Shown here: positions 1 through 6,636 of the stretch, piece by piece | Layout of the letters: every line of letters begins with the position of its first letter | How positions within the stretch are numbered: the first letter of the stretch is position 1 | Assembly (NCBI GenBank): GCA_030609765.1 | Contig: JAUWTE010000171.1 | Coordinates: forward strand, 1-6,777 | Origin: Acidobacteriota bacterium | GTDB lineage: Bacteria > Acidobacteriota > UBA890 | Direction of reading: 5' to 3' | Length of the DNA stretch: 6,777 nucleotides | Made by a program: the position numbers and the translations under genes | Notes under the pieces: model-generated | What the model was told of the DNA's origin: nothing | The model's input: the letters and a program-made list of their open reading frames with translations, nothing else | The model's database searches: none

Positions 1-264
1 CAGATCGACACGGTGGTCGTTGCCCTCACTTTGGCCGGCAACGAGTCTGCGCCAGGAGTGTCCGCCGGTCCGGCCGAGTTTCTAGCGTCAGCAAGACAGA
101 GAGGCGCGGGGACCGTCATCTCGGGCGAGCTGTTCCGCCAGGAAAGCAGCCTGCGATTCCAGGCTCAGATGATCGATGTTGGCCAGGGAGAGATCCTCTA
201 CGCGGTCGAGCCCGTGAGTGCCTCCGCTGACCAGGAGGCGGACCTCTTGGAGGCCTTGCAGTAA
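1..264 (+). CDS. TPR protein, upstream fragment (TolB/FlgO-like region), cut by the window edge and ended by an in-frame TAA
   Basis: The frame is open from base 1 (Q-I-D-T, then V-V-V-A-L) and runs 87 codons to a TAA at 262-264, so the true start lies outside the window. The GTG at 13 is internal and should not be taken as the start. The text contains GAGTVISGELFRQ, then LRFQAQMIDVGQGEILYAVEPV and EADLLEALQ. This is the usual pattern of the TolB/FlgO-like alpha/beta domain that precedes TPR arrays in bacterial Ser/Thr kinase, cyclase or CadC-type regulator proteins: a 'GAGTVVSG' strand, an 'RFQAQI-D' strand and a 'VSA...LEAL' helix. The same frame continues after the stop as R-V-T-G-M-V-A, which completes the family's usual 'LRQRVMGALA' helix. 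I infer that this is the front part of the same gene as the next entry. The missing N-terminal domain, possibly a kinase or DNA-binding domain, cannot be seen. Confidence 0.6.
   Translation, partial: QIDTVVVALTLAGNESAPGVSAGPAEFLASARQRGAGTVISGELFRQESSLRFQAQMIDVGQGEILYAVEPVSASADQEADLLEALQ
262..264 (+). other. In-frame stop codon interrupting the TPR gene
   Basis: The codons here read GCC TTG CAG TAA CGG GTG ACG GGC ATG (A-L-Q-stop-R-V-T-G-M). The frame is the same before and after, and the residues on both sides fit one helix of the family, in which a Gln or similar residue followed by R-V is usual. A single C-to-T change of CAA (Gln) would give this TAA. No frameshift is needed to join the halves. 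It may be a real nonsense mutation, a sequence error or, least likely, a readthrough site. Confidence 0.7.
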
Positions 265-267
265 CGG

Positions 268-1533
268 GTGACGGGCATGGTGGCCGTGCACTTCGGTATC
301 GAGGGGACCAGCCCGGGCTCGCGCTACCTGCAGAACATGCTCGGATCTCCTGAACTGTGGTCGAAGATTCCTGATTTCGATGCGTACAGGGAGTACCTCA
401 GAGGTATTGAGGTGTACGGCAGGGACGGCGAGGAATCATTCAACCATTTCCAGCGCGCCGCGCTGCTCGACCCGCAGTTCATCCCACCGCTCCTCTGGGT
501 GGAATCGGCCTACAGAAACCAGGGAGATTGGCACAAGGTCGAAGAGATCGTGCAACAGCTAGATCAGCAGCGCGATAGCCTCTCGCCGTATGAGCGGGGC
601 CGGCTCGGGTACGCGCGAGCCATACTGGACGCTGATGTCCGCGAAGCGCGCCGATGTGCGCTCGTGTGTCTCGAGCTCCACCCCGCAGGCGACCCCCTCC
701 GCTATGTGGTCGCGAGCTTCGGCCTGGCTCTCAACGAGCCGGAGAGAGTTATCGCCATGCTTTCGGAATGGGAGCCGACAGAGCATTTCGATATGGGATC
801 GCCGACCGGCACGTGGCACTTCAGGGACTTGGCTCAGGCCTACCACCTGCTCGAGCGCTACGAGGAGGAGCTGGCAGTTGCTCAACGAGCCCTCGGCTAC
901 TATCCGAATTACCTCAGCATGCACCGGCAGGAGGTTCGCGCTCTAGCAGCGCTCGGCAGGACCGGCCAGATTCAGCGAGTCATCGACGAAAGTCTGACCG
1001 TGAGACCCCAGGACGGAGCCCCCGATGGCGTCATGCTGGAGGCCGCAGAAGAGCTCGCCCTGCATGGGCATCAGGAGGCCGGGCGCGAGATCGCCGACCG
1101 CGCCGTGGACTGGCTTCGCAACAGGCCACCCCAAGATCAGCGACCGGCCGACCTGGCTCGCGCCCTGTTCGTGGCAGGAAACTGGCAGGAGGCTCGGGCC
1201 CACTACGAAAGCCTCGTCAACCAGAATCCCGACGACATCGAGTATTTCGGCCACCTGGGTGCCACGCTTGCACGCCTGGGAGATACGGAGGCGGCACGCA
1301 GGATCGCCGCCGAGCTGCGGGCCATCGATCGGCCCTACCTCTTTGGTCAACCGGCCTACTGGCAGGCCGCCATCGCCGCGATACTCGGTGATTCGGAGGG
1401 CGCCATGTCCCTGATCCGCGAGTGGATCTCGCAGGCCTTTCGCATCGACTACGTCCGGCTACAACGCGACCCGAACTTCGAGTCCCTGCGCGAGAACCCA
1501 CCCTTCCAGGAGATCCTCCGGCCGAAGGGGTAG
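268..1533 (+). CDS. Tetratricopeptide-repeat protein, downstream part of an interrupted gene
   Basis: This frame encodes 421 residues from GTG 268 (next possible start ATG 277). It is rich in TPR-like helix pairs: about 38-72 (AYREYLRGIEVYGRD, then FQRAALLDPQF), 184-213 (LAQAYHLLERYEEELAVAQR), 216-247, 293-325 (ARALFVAGNWQEARAHYES) and 325-352 (LGATLARLGDTEAARRIA). The C-terminus reads DPNFESLRENPPFQEILRP, the common ending of TPR arrays in large bacterial kinase or cyclase-like and CadC-like proteins, where 'RDPDFESLR..PPFQELL' closes the last repeat. TPR arrays bind other proteins, so this part is probably a protein-interaction or sensor module. No membrane segment is seen here. The codon phase is the same as in the fragment upstream of the TAA, so GTG 268 is probably not the native start. 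A GGAGG at 249-253 lies 14 bases before it, too far for a strong site, although stop-restart over 4 bases is conceivable. The TPR call is firm; the partner and pathway are unknown. Confidence 0.8.
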   Translation: MTGMVAVHFGIEGTSPGSRYLQNMLGSPELWSKIPDFDAYREYLRGIEVYGRDGEESFNHFQRAALLDPQFIPPLLWVESAYRNQGDWHKVEEIVQQLDQQRDSLSPYERGRLGYARAILDADVREARRCALVCLELHPAGDPLRYVVASFGLALNEPERVIAMLSEWEPTEHFDMGSPTGTWHFRDLAQAYHLLERYEEELAVAQRALGYYPNYLSMHRQEVRALAALGRTGQIQRVIDESLTVRPQDGAPDGVMLEAAEELALHGHQEAGREIADRAVDWLRNRPPQDQRPADLARALFVAGNWQEARAHYESLVNQNPDDIEYFGHLGATLARLGDTEAARRIAAELRAIDRPYLFGQPAYWQAAIAAILGDSEGAMSLIREWISQAFRIDYVRLQRDPNFESLRENPPFQEILRPKG

Positions 1534-1637
1534 GAGCGCCACTCCTTTGCCGCTGGCCCTGATCCGCTCGTTAGTCCGCTTTTTGCGTCCATCCCGGGCC
1601 TGTGTTATTCCCCCCAGGATCGGCTCTCCCGAAACCT

Positions 1638-1644
1638 GAGGAAG
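1638..1644 (+). promoter_or_regulatory. Ribosome binding site for the modular exported protein
   Basis: GAGGAAG lies just before ATG 1649, with about six bases between GAGGA and the start. A competing ATG at 1645 opens only a four-codon frame (M-N-A-R-stop), so 1649 is the real start. The tiny overlapping frame has no evident role. Confidence 0.7.
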
Positions 1645-1648
1645 ATGA

Positions 1649-4600
1649 ATGCCCGTTGAGAAATCAAGGCTGGCAGCTCTGCCCCTGCTGCTCCTGCCGG
1701 TCGTGACGGCGGCGCTATTAGGGTCGCCGGGTTGCACCCATCGTGATCCAGAACCCGATGCTGTGTTCGAGGCGGTTCGCCAGCAGGCGCAGAGCGTTGA
1801 GCGGAACAACCTCGGCCACTGGCAGGCGGACCTCGGTGATGGACATGTACTGATCTATGTGCCGGCCGGCCCGTTCGAAATGGGCTCTCTCGAAGGCGAG
1901 GCCTTCGAGCAGCCGTTGCACCGCGTCGAGCTCAGCGGCTATTGGGTCGGCAAGTTCCCCGTCACCGTGGCGCAGTTTCGCGCCTTCGTCGGGGAGACTG
2001 GGTATGTGACCGACGCCGAGCGGGGCGAAGGCTGTTGGATTGAGCAGCACGGTGACATCCGCTACGACGCGAGCTGGCAAACGCCCTACCTCGACCAGTC
2101 AGAAGACGAACCCGCTCTCTGCGTGAGCTGGAACGACGCGATGGCCTACGCAGCGTGGATGAGCGAGCGCACGGGCTTGCATTTGACCCTCCCCACCGAA
2201 GCACAGTGGGAGAAGGCCGCGCGTGGCACGGACGGGCGGGCTTACCCCTGGGGCGATGCGCCGCCCGACGGCAGCCAGGCAAACTTCGCCGATGCCAGCT
2301 ATGCACAGAAGTTCCCCGGGCAACGTAATCCGAGCACCGATATCGACGATGGTTATGCGCAAGCCTCACCGGTCGGAGCCTATCCTGCCGGCGGCTCGCC
2401 GTACGGTGTCTACGACTTGGCGGGGAACACCATCGATTGGCTGTACGACTGGTTCGACGATTCCTACTACTCGGAGAGTCCCCCGACCGATCCAGCCGGG
2501 CCGCCCCGGAGCTTGACCCGCCACAAGTACTCGATTCCCGGCGGCTGGGGCAGCAACCTGCAACGTTCGATTCGGGGAGGCGCCTGGACCGATGCCTCGG
2601 GTCAGCTCAGCCTCGCCGAGGGCGGCCACAGCATTCGCTCCGATCGGCGCGAGTCGACCGACCAGTTCAGCAGCGACGATCACATGAGCTTCCGAGTGGC
2701 TGTCGACATGAACCGCCCCCGGATCGATCTGCGGACTGAACGGCAGACCCTCACTCTTCCTGATGAGCGAGCCACCATCGCAGAGCAGATCGGCGATGCG
2801 CAGGTGATGTTCCAGTACCGGCGAGCTGCGGTCACAGGTCGCGAAAAACGGCTGTTCGGCTTCGATGTGCCGTACGGGGAACCCTGGTCAATCGGTGCGC
2901 CCAACCCGGCCCTCTTCTCCTGCGATCAGGACGTTCTCGTCGAAGGACAGCGGCTGGTAGCCGGCACCTACGCGATAGCTGTCTTCCCCGAGCAGATGCG
3001 GGACCGTAGCGGAACCTGGTCCGTTGTCTTCAGTGAATGGCGAGGCCGGGCGGGTACCGGCGACGAGGTGCTCCGCGTGCGCGCTCATGCCCAGCTCGAG
3101 GACAACTCCAAGGAACACCTGGAGGTGTTCTTCGACGTCCGGCCCGAGCGCGGCGTCATCGCGCGAGTTCTCTGGGAATTCGTGGAGGTCCACATCGCCC
3201 TCTCGGACCTCGACGACACTGCGGCCGGCCGGCACGCGGAGAGCGAGCCTGAGGCAATGGTGATAAACGCCGTGGGCAACCGCGAGCTGGCGCTCACTTA
3301 TCGCCGGCAATTCTCACCAACAGCACCTGTCTTCGGCGGCCACGTGCCCTTCGATCGAGCTTGGGGCTTCGGCGAGGACGGTGCCGTGCTCGAGGCCCGG
3401 GGGGATCTCCTCCTCGGCGGCGAGCTGGTTCGGGCCGGCCGATATGGTCTCAGCCTCACGCCGCGCTCGGAGGGGAACTGGTGGTTCACACTTTCGCCGG
3501 TTGCCGGCCAATCGGAAAGCCTTACCCCGGTCACCTTTGCAGCGACCGTGACCGACGGGGAGGAAAGCATCGAGCGACTGGAGCTCTACTTCGACCACGG
3601 CCCGGAGGGAATGAAGAGCCTCGTGTTGGCCTGGGGGAAGAAGACTGCTCAGGTTTCCGTCGCCGAGCCCGCTGCGGGTGGGTCGGCCCTTTCCTTGAAT
3701 GAGAAGGGGTACTGGGAGGCAAACCTGGGTGGCGAGGCACCAGGGATCAAGGCGATCCTCGTTCCGGAAGGCTGTTTTCCCATGGGCTCTGAGGTGGGTG
3801 AGGAGGACGAGAGGCCCGTCCACGAGGTCTGTCTGGATGCCTACTGGCTGGGGAAATACCCGGTTACGGTGGGGCAGTTCCGCCGCTTCGTCGAGGAGAC
3901 CGGCTACGTGACCGATGCCGAGAAGGGCGAGTGGCCGTGGCAATACGTTGGCGGTAAGCCGCCAGAGATGGACCAGTGGGAACCCGTGCCGGATGGCAAA
4001 TGGAGCAACACCTACTTCGAGCAAGGTGACGATCATCCCGTCGTCAGCGTCTCGTGGAACGATGCGGCGGCCTATGCCAAGTGGCTATCCGGCGAGCTCG
4101 GCTTGCCCGTCCAGCGTCCCACCGAAGCTCAATGGGAACACGGGGCGAGGGGCGAGGATGGACGACCCTATCCCTGGGGCACGGCCGCTCCTGATGGCAC
4201 GCGCGCCAACTTCGCCGACGCGCATTTCCATGGCAAGTACGGCGATGAGCGGGAGGCGGATCCCGCCATCGATGACGGCTATGTGGAAACCTCGCCGGTC
4301 GATGAGTATCCGGCCGGCCAATCACCCTATGGCGCCTTTGATATGGCGGGGAACGCTTCGGAGTGGGTGTACGACTGGTACGACCCTGACTACTACGCCT
4401 CCTCTCCCAGCGGAAATCCGATCGGCCCCGAGCGCTACCCCGTCCGCGACAAGCAGTATTCGGAGGAGGATCCACTGCTCTGGGACAGCAACCTGCTGCG
4501 TGTCATGCGCTCCGAGGCGTGGACGGCGCGTTCCGGCATGCTGTCGGTCGAAGGCGGGCACAACATTCGCTCGGCCGAAAGATCTGTCGGCCAGCAATAC

Positions 4601-5089
4601 AGCAGTGACGACCACCTGGGCTTCCGCTTGGTCATCGATCCACGTCCACGGTATCCGGCGCTCCTGACGGACACGCGGATTGCCTTCCACGCTGATGGCG
4701 ATGGCGACGACGAGATCTATGTGGTGGACCCCACCGGCCTCAATCTGGTGAAGCTCACCGACAACGAGGGCGTTCAGGATCGTAATCCAGTCTGGTCCGC
4801 AAACGCGCACGAAATCATCTTCTGGTCGGACCGCGACGGAGATGGAGCCCACTACATCCTGAACATCGACACCGGGGAGGTGCGCCCCTGGAACATGGGT
4901 GATGCGTCAGACGCGACGGCGCGGGATGCCGCCATGGCACCAGACGGTACCAAGATCGCGCGGGCCCAGGTTGAGGAAGATGGCACGATTGGCCTCTACC
5001 ACATGGAGCCGAACGGCGAGAATCCCATGCCCGTCGTACGCGGACTCGGACGCATCGACGGTATCGCCTGGTCGCCCTACCAGCCATGA
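1649..5089 (+). CDS. Exported multidomain protein: FGE-sulfatase, DUF2911, DUF2911, FGE-sulfatase, TolB-like
   Basis: This is a 1146-residue protein. Residues 1-29 form an export signal: K5 and R7, a long Leu/Val/Ala core, then G-S-P-G-C29. The cysteine suggests a lipoprotein, but Ser and Pro at -3 and -2 are a poor lipobox, so a plain secreted protein is possible. Residues 57-355 and 688-997 are two FGE-sulfatase (SUMF1/C-type-lectin-like fold) domains. Each has VPxGxFxMGS, PVTVxQFRxFV, VSWNDAxAYAxW, PTEAQWE, YPWG and YGxxDxAGN. Residues 366-518 match DUF2911 well (VTGREKRLFG, VPYGEPWSIGAPN, LVAGTYAIAVFP, GTWSVVF). Residues 537-671 look like a second, worn copy. Residues 1008-1146 carry TolB/PD40-type strands. 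The FGE active-site cysteines are absent in both copies, so oxidation of sulfatase cysteine is unlikely. I infer a periplasmic or cell-surface binding or scaffold role. The ATGA overlap with the symporter gene suggests linked function. The domain calls are firm; the biological role is unknown. Confidence 0.85.
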   Translation: MPVEKSRLAALPLLLLPVVTAALLGSPGCTHRDPEPDAVFEAVRQQAQSVERNNLGHWQADLGDGHVLIYVPAGPFEMGSLEGEAFEQPLHRVELSGYWVGKFPVTVAQFRAFVGETGYVTDAERGEGCWIEQHGDIRYDASWQTPYLDQSEDEPALCVSWNDAMAYAAWMSERTGLHLTLPTEAQWEKAARGTDGRAYPWGDAPPDGSQANFADASYAQKFPGQRNPSTDIDDGYAQASPVGAYPAGGSPYGVYDLAGNTIDWLYDWFDDSYYSESPPTDPAGPPRSLTRHKYSIPGGWGSNLQRSIRGGAWTDASGQLSLAEGGHSIRSDRRESTDQFSSDDHMSFRVAVDMNRPRIDLRTERQTLTLPDERATIAEQIGDAQVMFQYRRAAVTGREKRLFGFDVPYGEPWSIGAPNPALFSCDQDVLVEGQRLVAGTYAIAVFPEQMRDRSGTWSVVFSEWRGRAGTGDEVLRVRAHAQLEDNSKEHLEVFFDVRPERGVIARVLWEFVEVHIALSDLDDTAAGRHAESEPEAMVINAVGNRELALTYRRQFSPTAPVFGGHVPFDRAWGFGEDGAVLEARGDLLLGGELVRAGRYGLSLTPRSEGNWWFTLSPVAGQSESLTPVTFAATVTDGEESIERLELYFDHGPEGMKSLVLAWGKKTAQVSVAEPAAGGSALSLNEKGYWEANLGGEAPGIKAILVPEGCFPMGSEVGEEDERPVHEVCLDAYWLGKYPVTVGQFRRFVEETGYVTDAEKGEWPWQYVGGKPPEMDQWEPVPDGKWSNTYFEQGDDHPVVSVSWNDAAAYAKWLSGELGLPVQRPTEAQWEHGARGEDGRPYPWGTAAPDGTRANFADAHFHGKYGDEREADPAIDDGYVETSPVDEYPAGQSPYGAFDMAGNASEWVYDWYDPDYYASSPSGNPIGPERYPVRDKQYSEEDPLLWDSNLLRVMRSEAWTARSGMLSVEGGHNIRSAERSVGQQYSSDDHLGFRLVIDPRPRYPALLTDTRIAFHADGDGDDEIYVVDPTGLNLVKLTDNEGVQDRNPVWSANAHEIIFWSDRDGDGAHYILNIDTGEVRPWNMGDASDATARDAAMAPDGTKIARAQVEEDGTIGLYHMEPNGENPMPVVRGLGRIDGIAWSPYQP
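1817..2713 (+). other. First FGE-sulfatase domain (residues about 57-355)
   Basis: Family landmarks in order: VPAGPFEMGS at 71-80, PVTVAQFRAFV at 104-114, VSWNDAMAYAAWM at 159-171, LPTEAQWEKAARG at 181-193, YPWGD at 199-203, YGVYDLAGN at 252-260 followed by W264, RGGAW at 309-313 and SFRV at 347-350. The length of about 300 residues is normal for the family. By hand alignment with the end of human SUMF1, the two copper-binding catalytic cysteines (C336 and C341) correspond to G326 and S331. The only cysteines in this domain are C129 and C158, outside the active-site region; they could form a disulfide in the periplasm. Confidence 0.85.
2744..3202 (+). other. First DUF2911-like domain (residues about 366-518)
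   Basis: The segment runs from ERATIAEQIGDAQVMFQYRR through VTGREKRLFG, VPYGEPWSIGAPN, VLVEGQRLVAGTYAIAVFP and GTWSVVFSEW to the closing VLWEFVEVHIAL. This follows the usual DUF2911 order: a strand of type 'ITYSRP', a 'VKGR' turn, 'vPyG..WR.GaN', 'v.veG..lpAGtYsl..iP', 'W.vifn' and a final 'L.WE...v...i'. DUF2911 proteins are usually secreted and their function is not established. The WSIGAPN of this copy replaces the more usual WRTGAN. Confidence 0.75.
3257..3661 (+). other. Second, divergent DUF2911-like domain (residues about 537-671)
   Basis: The order of elements repeats that of the first copy: LALTYRRQFS, VFGGHVPFDRAWGFGEDGAV, LLLGGELVRAGRYGLSLTP, NWWFTLSP, a Thr-rich strand, LELYFDHGPEGMKSLVLAWG and QVSVAE. 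The 'VTGRE' turn and the 'APN' of the first copy are lost, so any ligand site of that copy is probably not kept. The call rests on the repeated element order rather than strong identity. Confidence 0.55.
3710..4639 (+). other. Second FGE-sulfatase domain (residues about 688-997)
   Basis: Landmarks: VPEGCFPMGS at 705-714, PVTVGQFRRFV at 738-748, VSWNDAAAYAKWL at 801-813, RPTEAQWEHGARG at 823-835, YPWG at 841-844, YGAFDMAGN at 894-902, and GFRLV at 991-995. It is closely similar to the first copy around ETGYVTDAE and YPWG, which points to duplication inside the gene. The usual RGGSW/RGGAW motif is changed to RSEAW at 954-958. The positions of the catalytic cysteines are G970 and S975 by hand alignment. 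C709 and C728 are its only cysteines and lie near its N-terminal end. Confidence 0.85.
4670..5086 (+). other. C-terminal TolB/PD40-type propeller segment (residues about 1008-1146)
   Basis: Repeated PD40-like strands are visible: RIAFHADGDGDDEIYVVD then LVKLTDN, NPVWSANAHEIIFWSDRDGD, MAPDGTKIARAQ, and GIAWSPY at the very end. This is about three blades, too few for a closed six- or seven-bladed propeller. It may pair with another propeller, or be a remnant. Aspartate-rich turns (DGDGDD, DRDGDG) could bind calcium, which is inference only. Confidence 0.65.
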
Positions 5090-6573
5090 GCGGGTCGACG
5101 ATCATCCTGGCCGGCGCGGTTCTCTACGTGGCGATCCTCGCTGTGATCAGCGTCTACGCCAGCCGCAATATCCACGACAGCGCGGATTTCGTCGTTGCCG
5201 GCCGCAGGCTACCGCTGTGGCTGTGCGTGTTCACGATCTTCGCCACGTGGTTCGGGTCGGGCACCCTGATCGGTGCCGCCGGCGCCGCCTATGGGGGAGG
5301 CCTCATGGCCGTTCTGGCGAACCCTTTTGGATCGGCGTTGTGTCTACTGCTGACCGGCTTTTTCTACGTTCGCTTTCTGCGCCGTATGCAGTTGCTGACG
5401 CTTCCCGACTTGTTCCGGCAGCGCTACGGGCAAACCGCGGAGGTCTTGTGCGCGATCTGCGTGATTCCGGCATACGTCGGCTGGGTGGCGTCCATCTTCG
5501 TCGCCTTCGGCACCGTATTGCACACCGTTGCCGGCGTGGACATGGTGACGGCCATTTGTGTGGGCGCGGCGATCACGGTTGCGTACACCTTCGCGGGCGG
5601 CATGTGGGCGGTGTCGCTGACCGATTTCCTCCAGGCACTCATCATCATCGCCGGCTTGTTTGTGTTGTTTCCCCTGGTGCTCGGCGACATCGGCGGCTGG
5701 CAAGGGCTGATCGAAGCCGCCCCGGCCGGCCACTTCAACCTCGTACCCGAGCCGACACTTTTCGGCTGGTCGATGTTCTTTCAGGGGTTGTTGGTGATTG
5801 GTCTCGGAAACATTGCGTCGCAGGATCTGCTGCAACGGGCCTTCGCCTCACGAGATGAGAACGTGGCGCAGTGGAGCATGTACATCGCCACCGTGTTGTA
5901 TCTGACGGTGGCCATGATCCCGGTGCTGGTCGGTATCGCCGGATCCGTGCTGATGCCCGGCATTGCTGATCCCGAAACCATCCTGCCGGCAATGGGCAAA
6001 GCCTACCTGCACCCGGTAGCCATGGCGCTCTTCGTCGGAGCCTTGTTCGCCGCTTTGATGAGCTCGGCTGACGGCGGCCTACTGGCCCCCGCGAGCATTT
6101 TCGGCCGGAATCTTTTCCGGATCTTGCGAAAAAACCTGTCGGAGCAGCGGGTTCTGTGGGCAATGCGCTGGTCGATCCTGGCGTTCGGCATCTGCGGGCT
6201 CCTGATCGCACTCTACTTCCAGAATGTCTACCAGTTGATGGTCAAGTCGTTCTCGATTCTGATGGTCGGGCTGTACGTTCCCATGACGGCAGCCATCTAC
6301 TGGAAGCGGGCGAACGGGCCTGGGGCAGTCGCCAGCATCGTCGTCGGAATGCTGACCTGGCTCGGGCTCGAGAGGCTCAACACCCGACCCGACATCCACT
6401 TGCCGGCAGAGCTCATTGCCGCGGGCGTCGGGCTTCAAGCGTTGGTCGCCGTGACATGGCTGACCGCCCGCTGGGTCGCGCCCCTGCCGGCCTCAGATGT
6501 AGATGGGAATATCCTCGAGTATCGGGAGCGACTCGGCCTGCTCGGTCTCAGGGCCCGAGGGAGGATCGGCTAG
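5086..6573 (+). CDS. Sodium:solute symporter (SSS family), substrate unknown
   Basis: This 495-residue inner-membrane protein has about thirteen hydrophobic segments, near residues 5-24, 43-68, 73-98, 118-148, 153-172, 180-200, 226-248, 263-290, 306-330, 357-377, 383-405, 410-428 and 440-463. The length and segment count fit the SSS family, which imports solutes such as amino acids, sugars or carboxylates with sodium. Family signs are DFVVAGRRLP near 34-43, FATWFGSGTLIGAAG at 52-66, FAGGMWAVSLTDFLQ at 169-183, ASQDLLQRAFASRDE at 244-258, and ALMSSADGGLL at 323-333. The S326-S327 pair sits where the family has its Na2 sodium-site hydroxyl residues, so sodium coupling is probably kept. The start ATG overlaps the previous stop as ATGA, which argues for translational coupling with the modular exported protein. 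No separate promoter or ribosome site is needed. The substrate cannot be told from the sequence. Confidence 0.92.
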   Translation: MSGSTIILAGAVLYVAILAVISVYASRNIHDSADFVVAGRRLPLWLCVFTIFATWFGSGTLIGAAGAAYGGGLMAVLANPFGSALCLLLTGFFYVRFLRRMQLLTLPDLFRQRYGQTAEVLCAICVIPAYVGWVASIFVAFGTVLHTVAGVDMVTAICVGAAITVAYTFAGGMWAVSLTDFLQALIIIAGLFVLFPLVLGDIGGWQGLIEAAPAGHFNLVPEPTLFGWSMFFQGLLVIGLGNIASQDLLQRAFASRDENVAQWSMYIATVLYLTVAMIPVLVGIAGSVLMPGIADPETILPAMGKAYLHPVAMALFVGALFAALMSSADGGLLAPASIFGRNLFRILRKNLSEQRVLWAMRWSILAFGICGLLIALYFQNVYQLMVKSFSILMVGLYVPMTAAIYWKRANGPGAVASIVVGMLTWLGLERLNTRPDIHLPAELIAAGVGLQALVAVTWLTARWVAPLPASDVDGNILEYRERLGLLGLRARGRIG

Positions 6574-6581
6574 CCCGCGTT

Positions 6582-6628
6582 TCTCACCGTGCTTCGCCGC
6601 GAGGGTGTGGAGCCGCGATCCGGTGAGA
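6582..6628. repeat. Inverted repeat between the two converging genes
   Basis: TCTCACCG at 6582-6589 and CGGTGAGA at 6621-6628 are perfect 8-base complements with 31 bases between. They lie in the 63-base spacer between the symporter stop and the stop of the minus-strand gene. The position suits a two-way terminator, but the loop is long and no T-run follows on either strand, so the role is uncertain. Confidence 0.25.
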
Positions 6629-6636
6629 TATCCGCG

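Noticed and set aside
1532..1548. Small hairpin AGGAG/CTCCT with a five-base loop followed by TTT right at the TPR gene's stop.
   Set aside because: The stem is only five pairs and the T-run only three bases, too weak to call a terminator.
1580..1608. Possible promoter (TTTTTG, 17-base gap, TGTTAT) before the modular protein gene.
   Set aside because: Poor match at -35 and only partial at -10; the spacer probably contains a promoter but I cannot place it.
3314..4036. Long antisense open frame (240 codons) under the DUF2911 and second FGE region.
   Set aside because: It mirrors the codon pattern of the real gene and shows no family motif.
1649..5089. Sulfatase-maturation enzyme (formylglycine-generating) reading of the modular protein.
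   Set aside because: Both FGE domains lack the active-site cysteines and no sulfatase gene is in the window.
5344..5835. Antisense frame of 163 codons inside the symporter gene.
   Set aside because: It is His/Arg/Gln-rich with no domain, as expected opposite a membrane protein gene.
4899..5858. Open frame of 319 codons on the plus strand in another frame across the lipoprotein-symporter junction.
   Set aside because: It is rich in Arg, Gly and Pro, has no recognisable domain, and overlaps two well-supported genes; it is a shadow of GC-rich coding.
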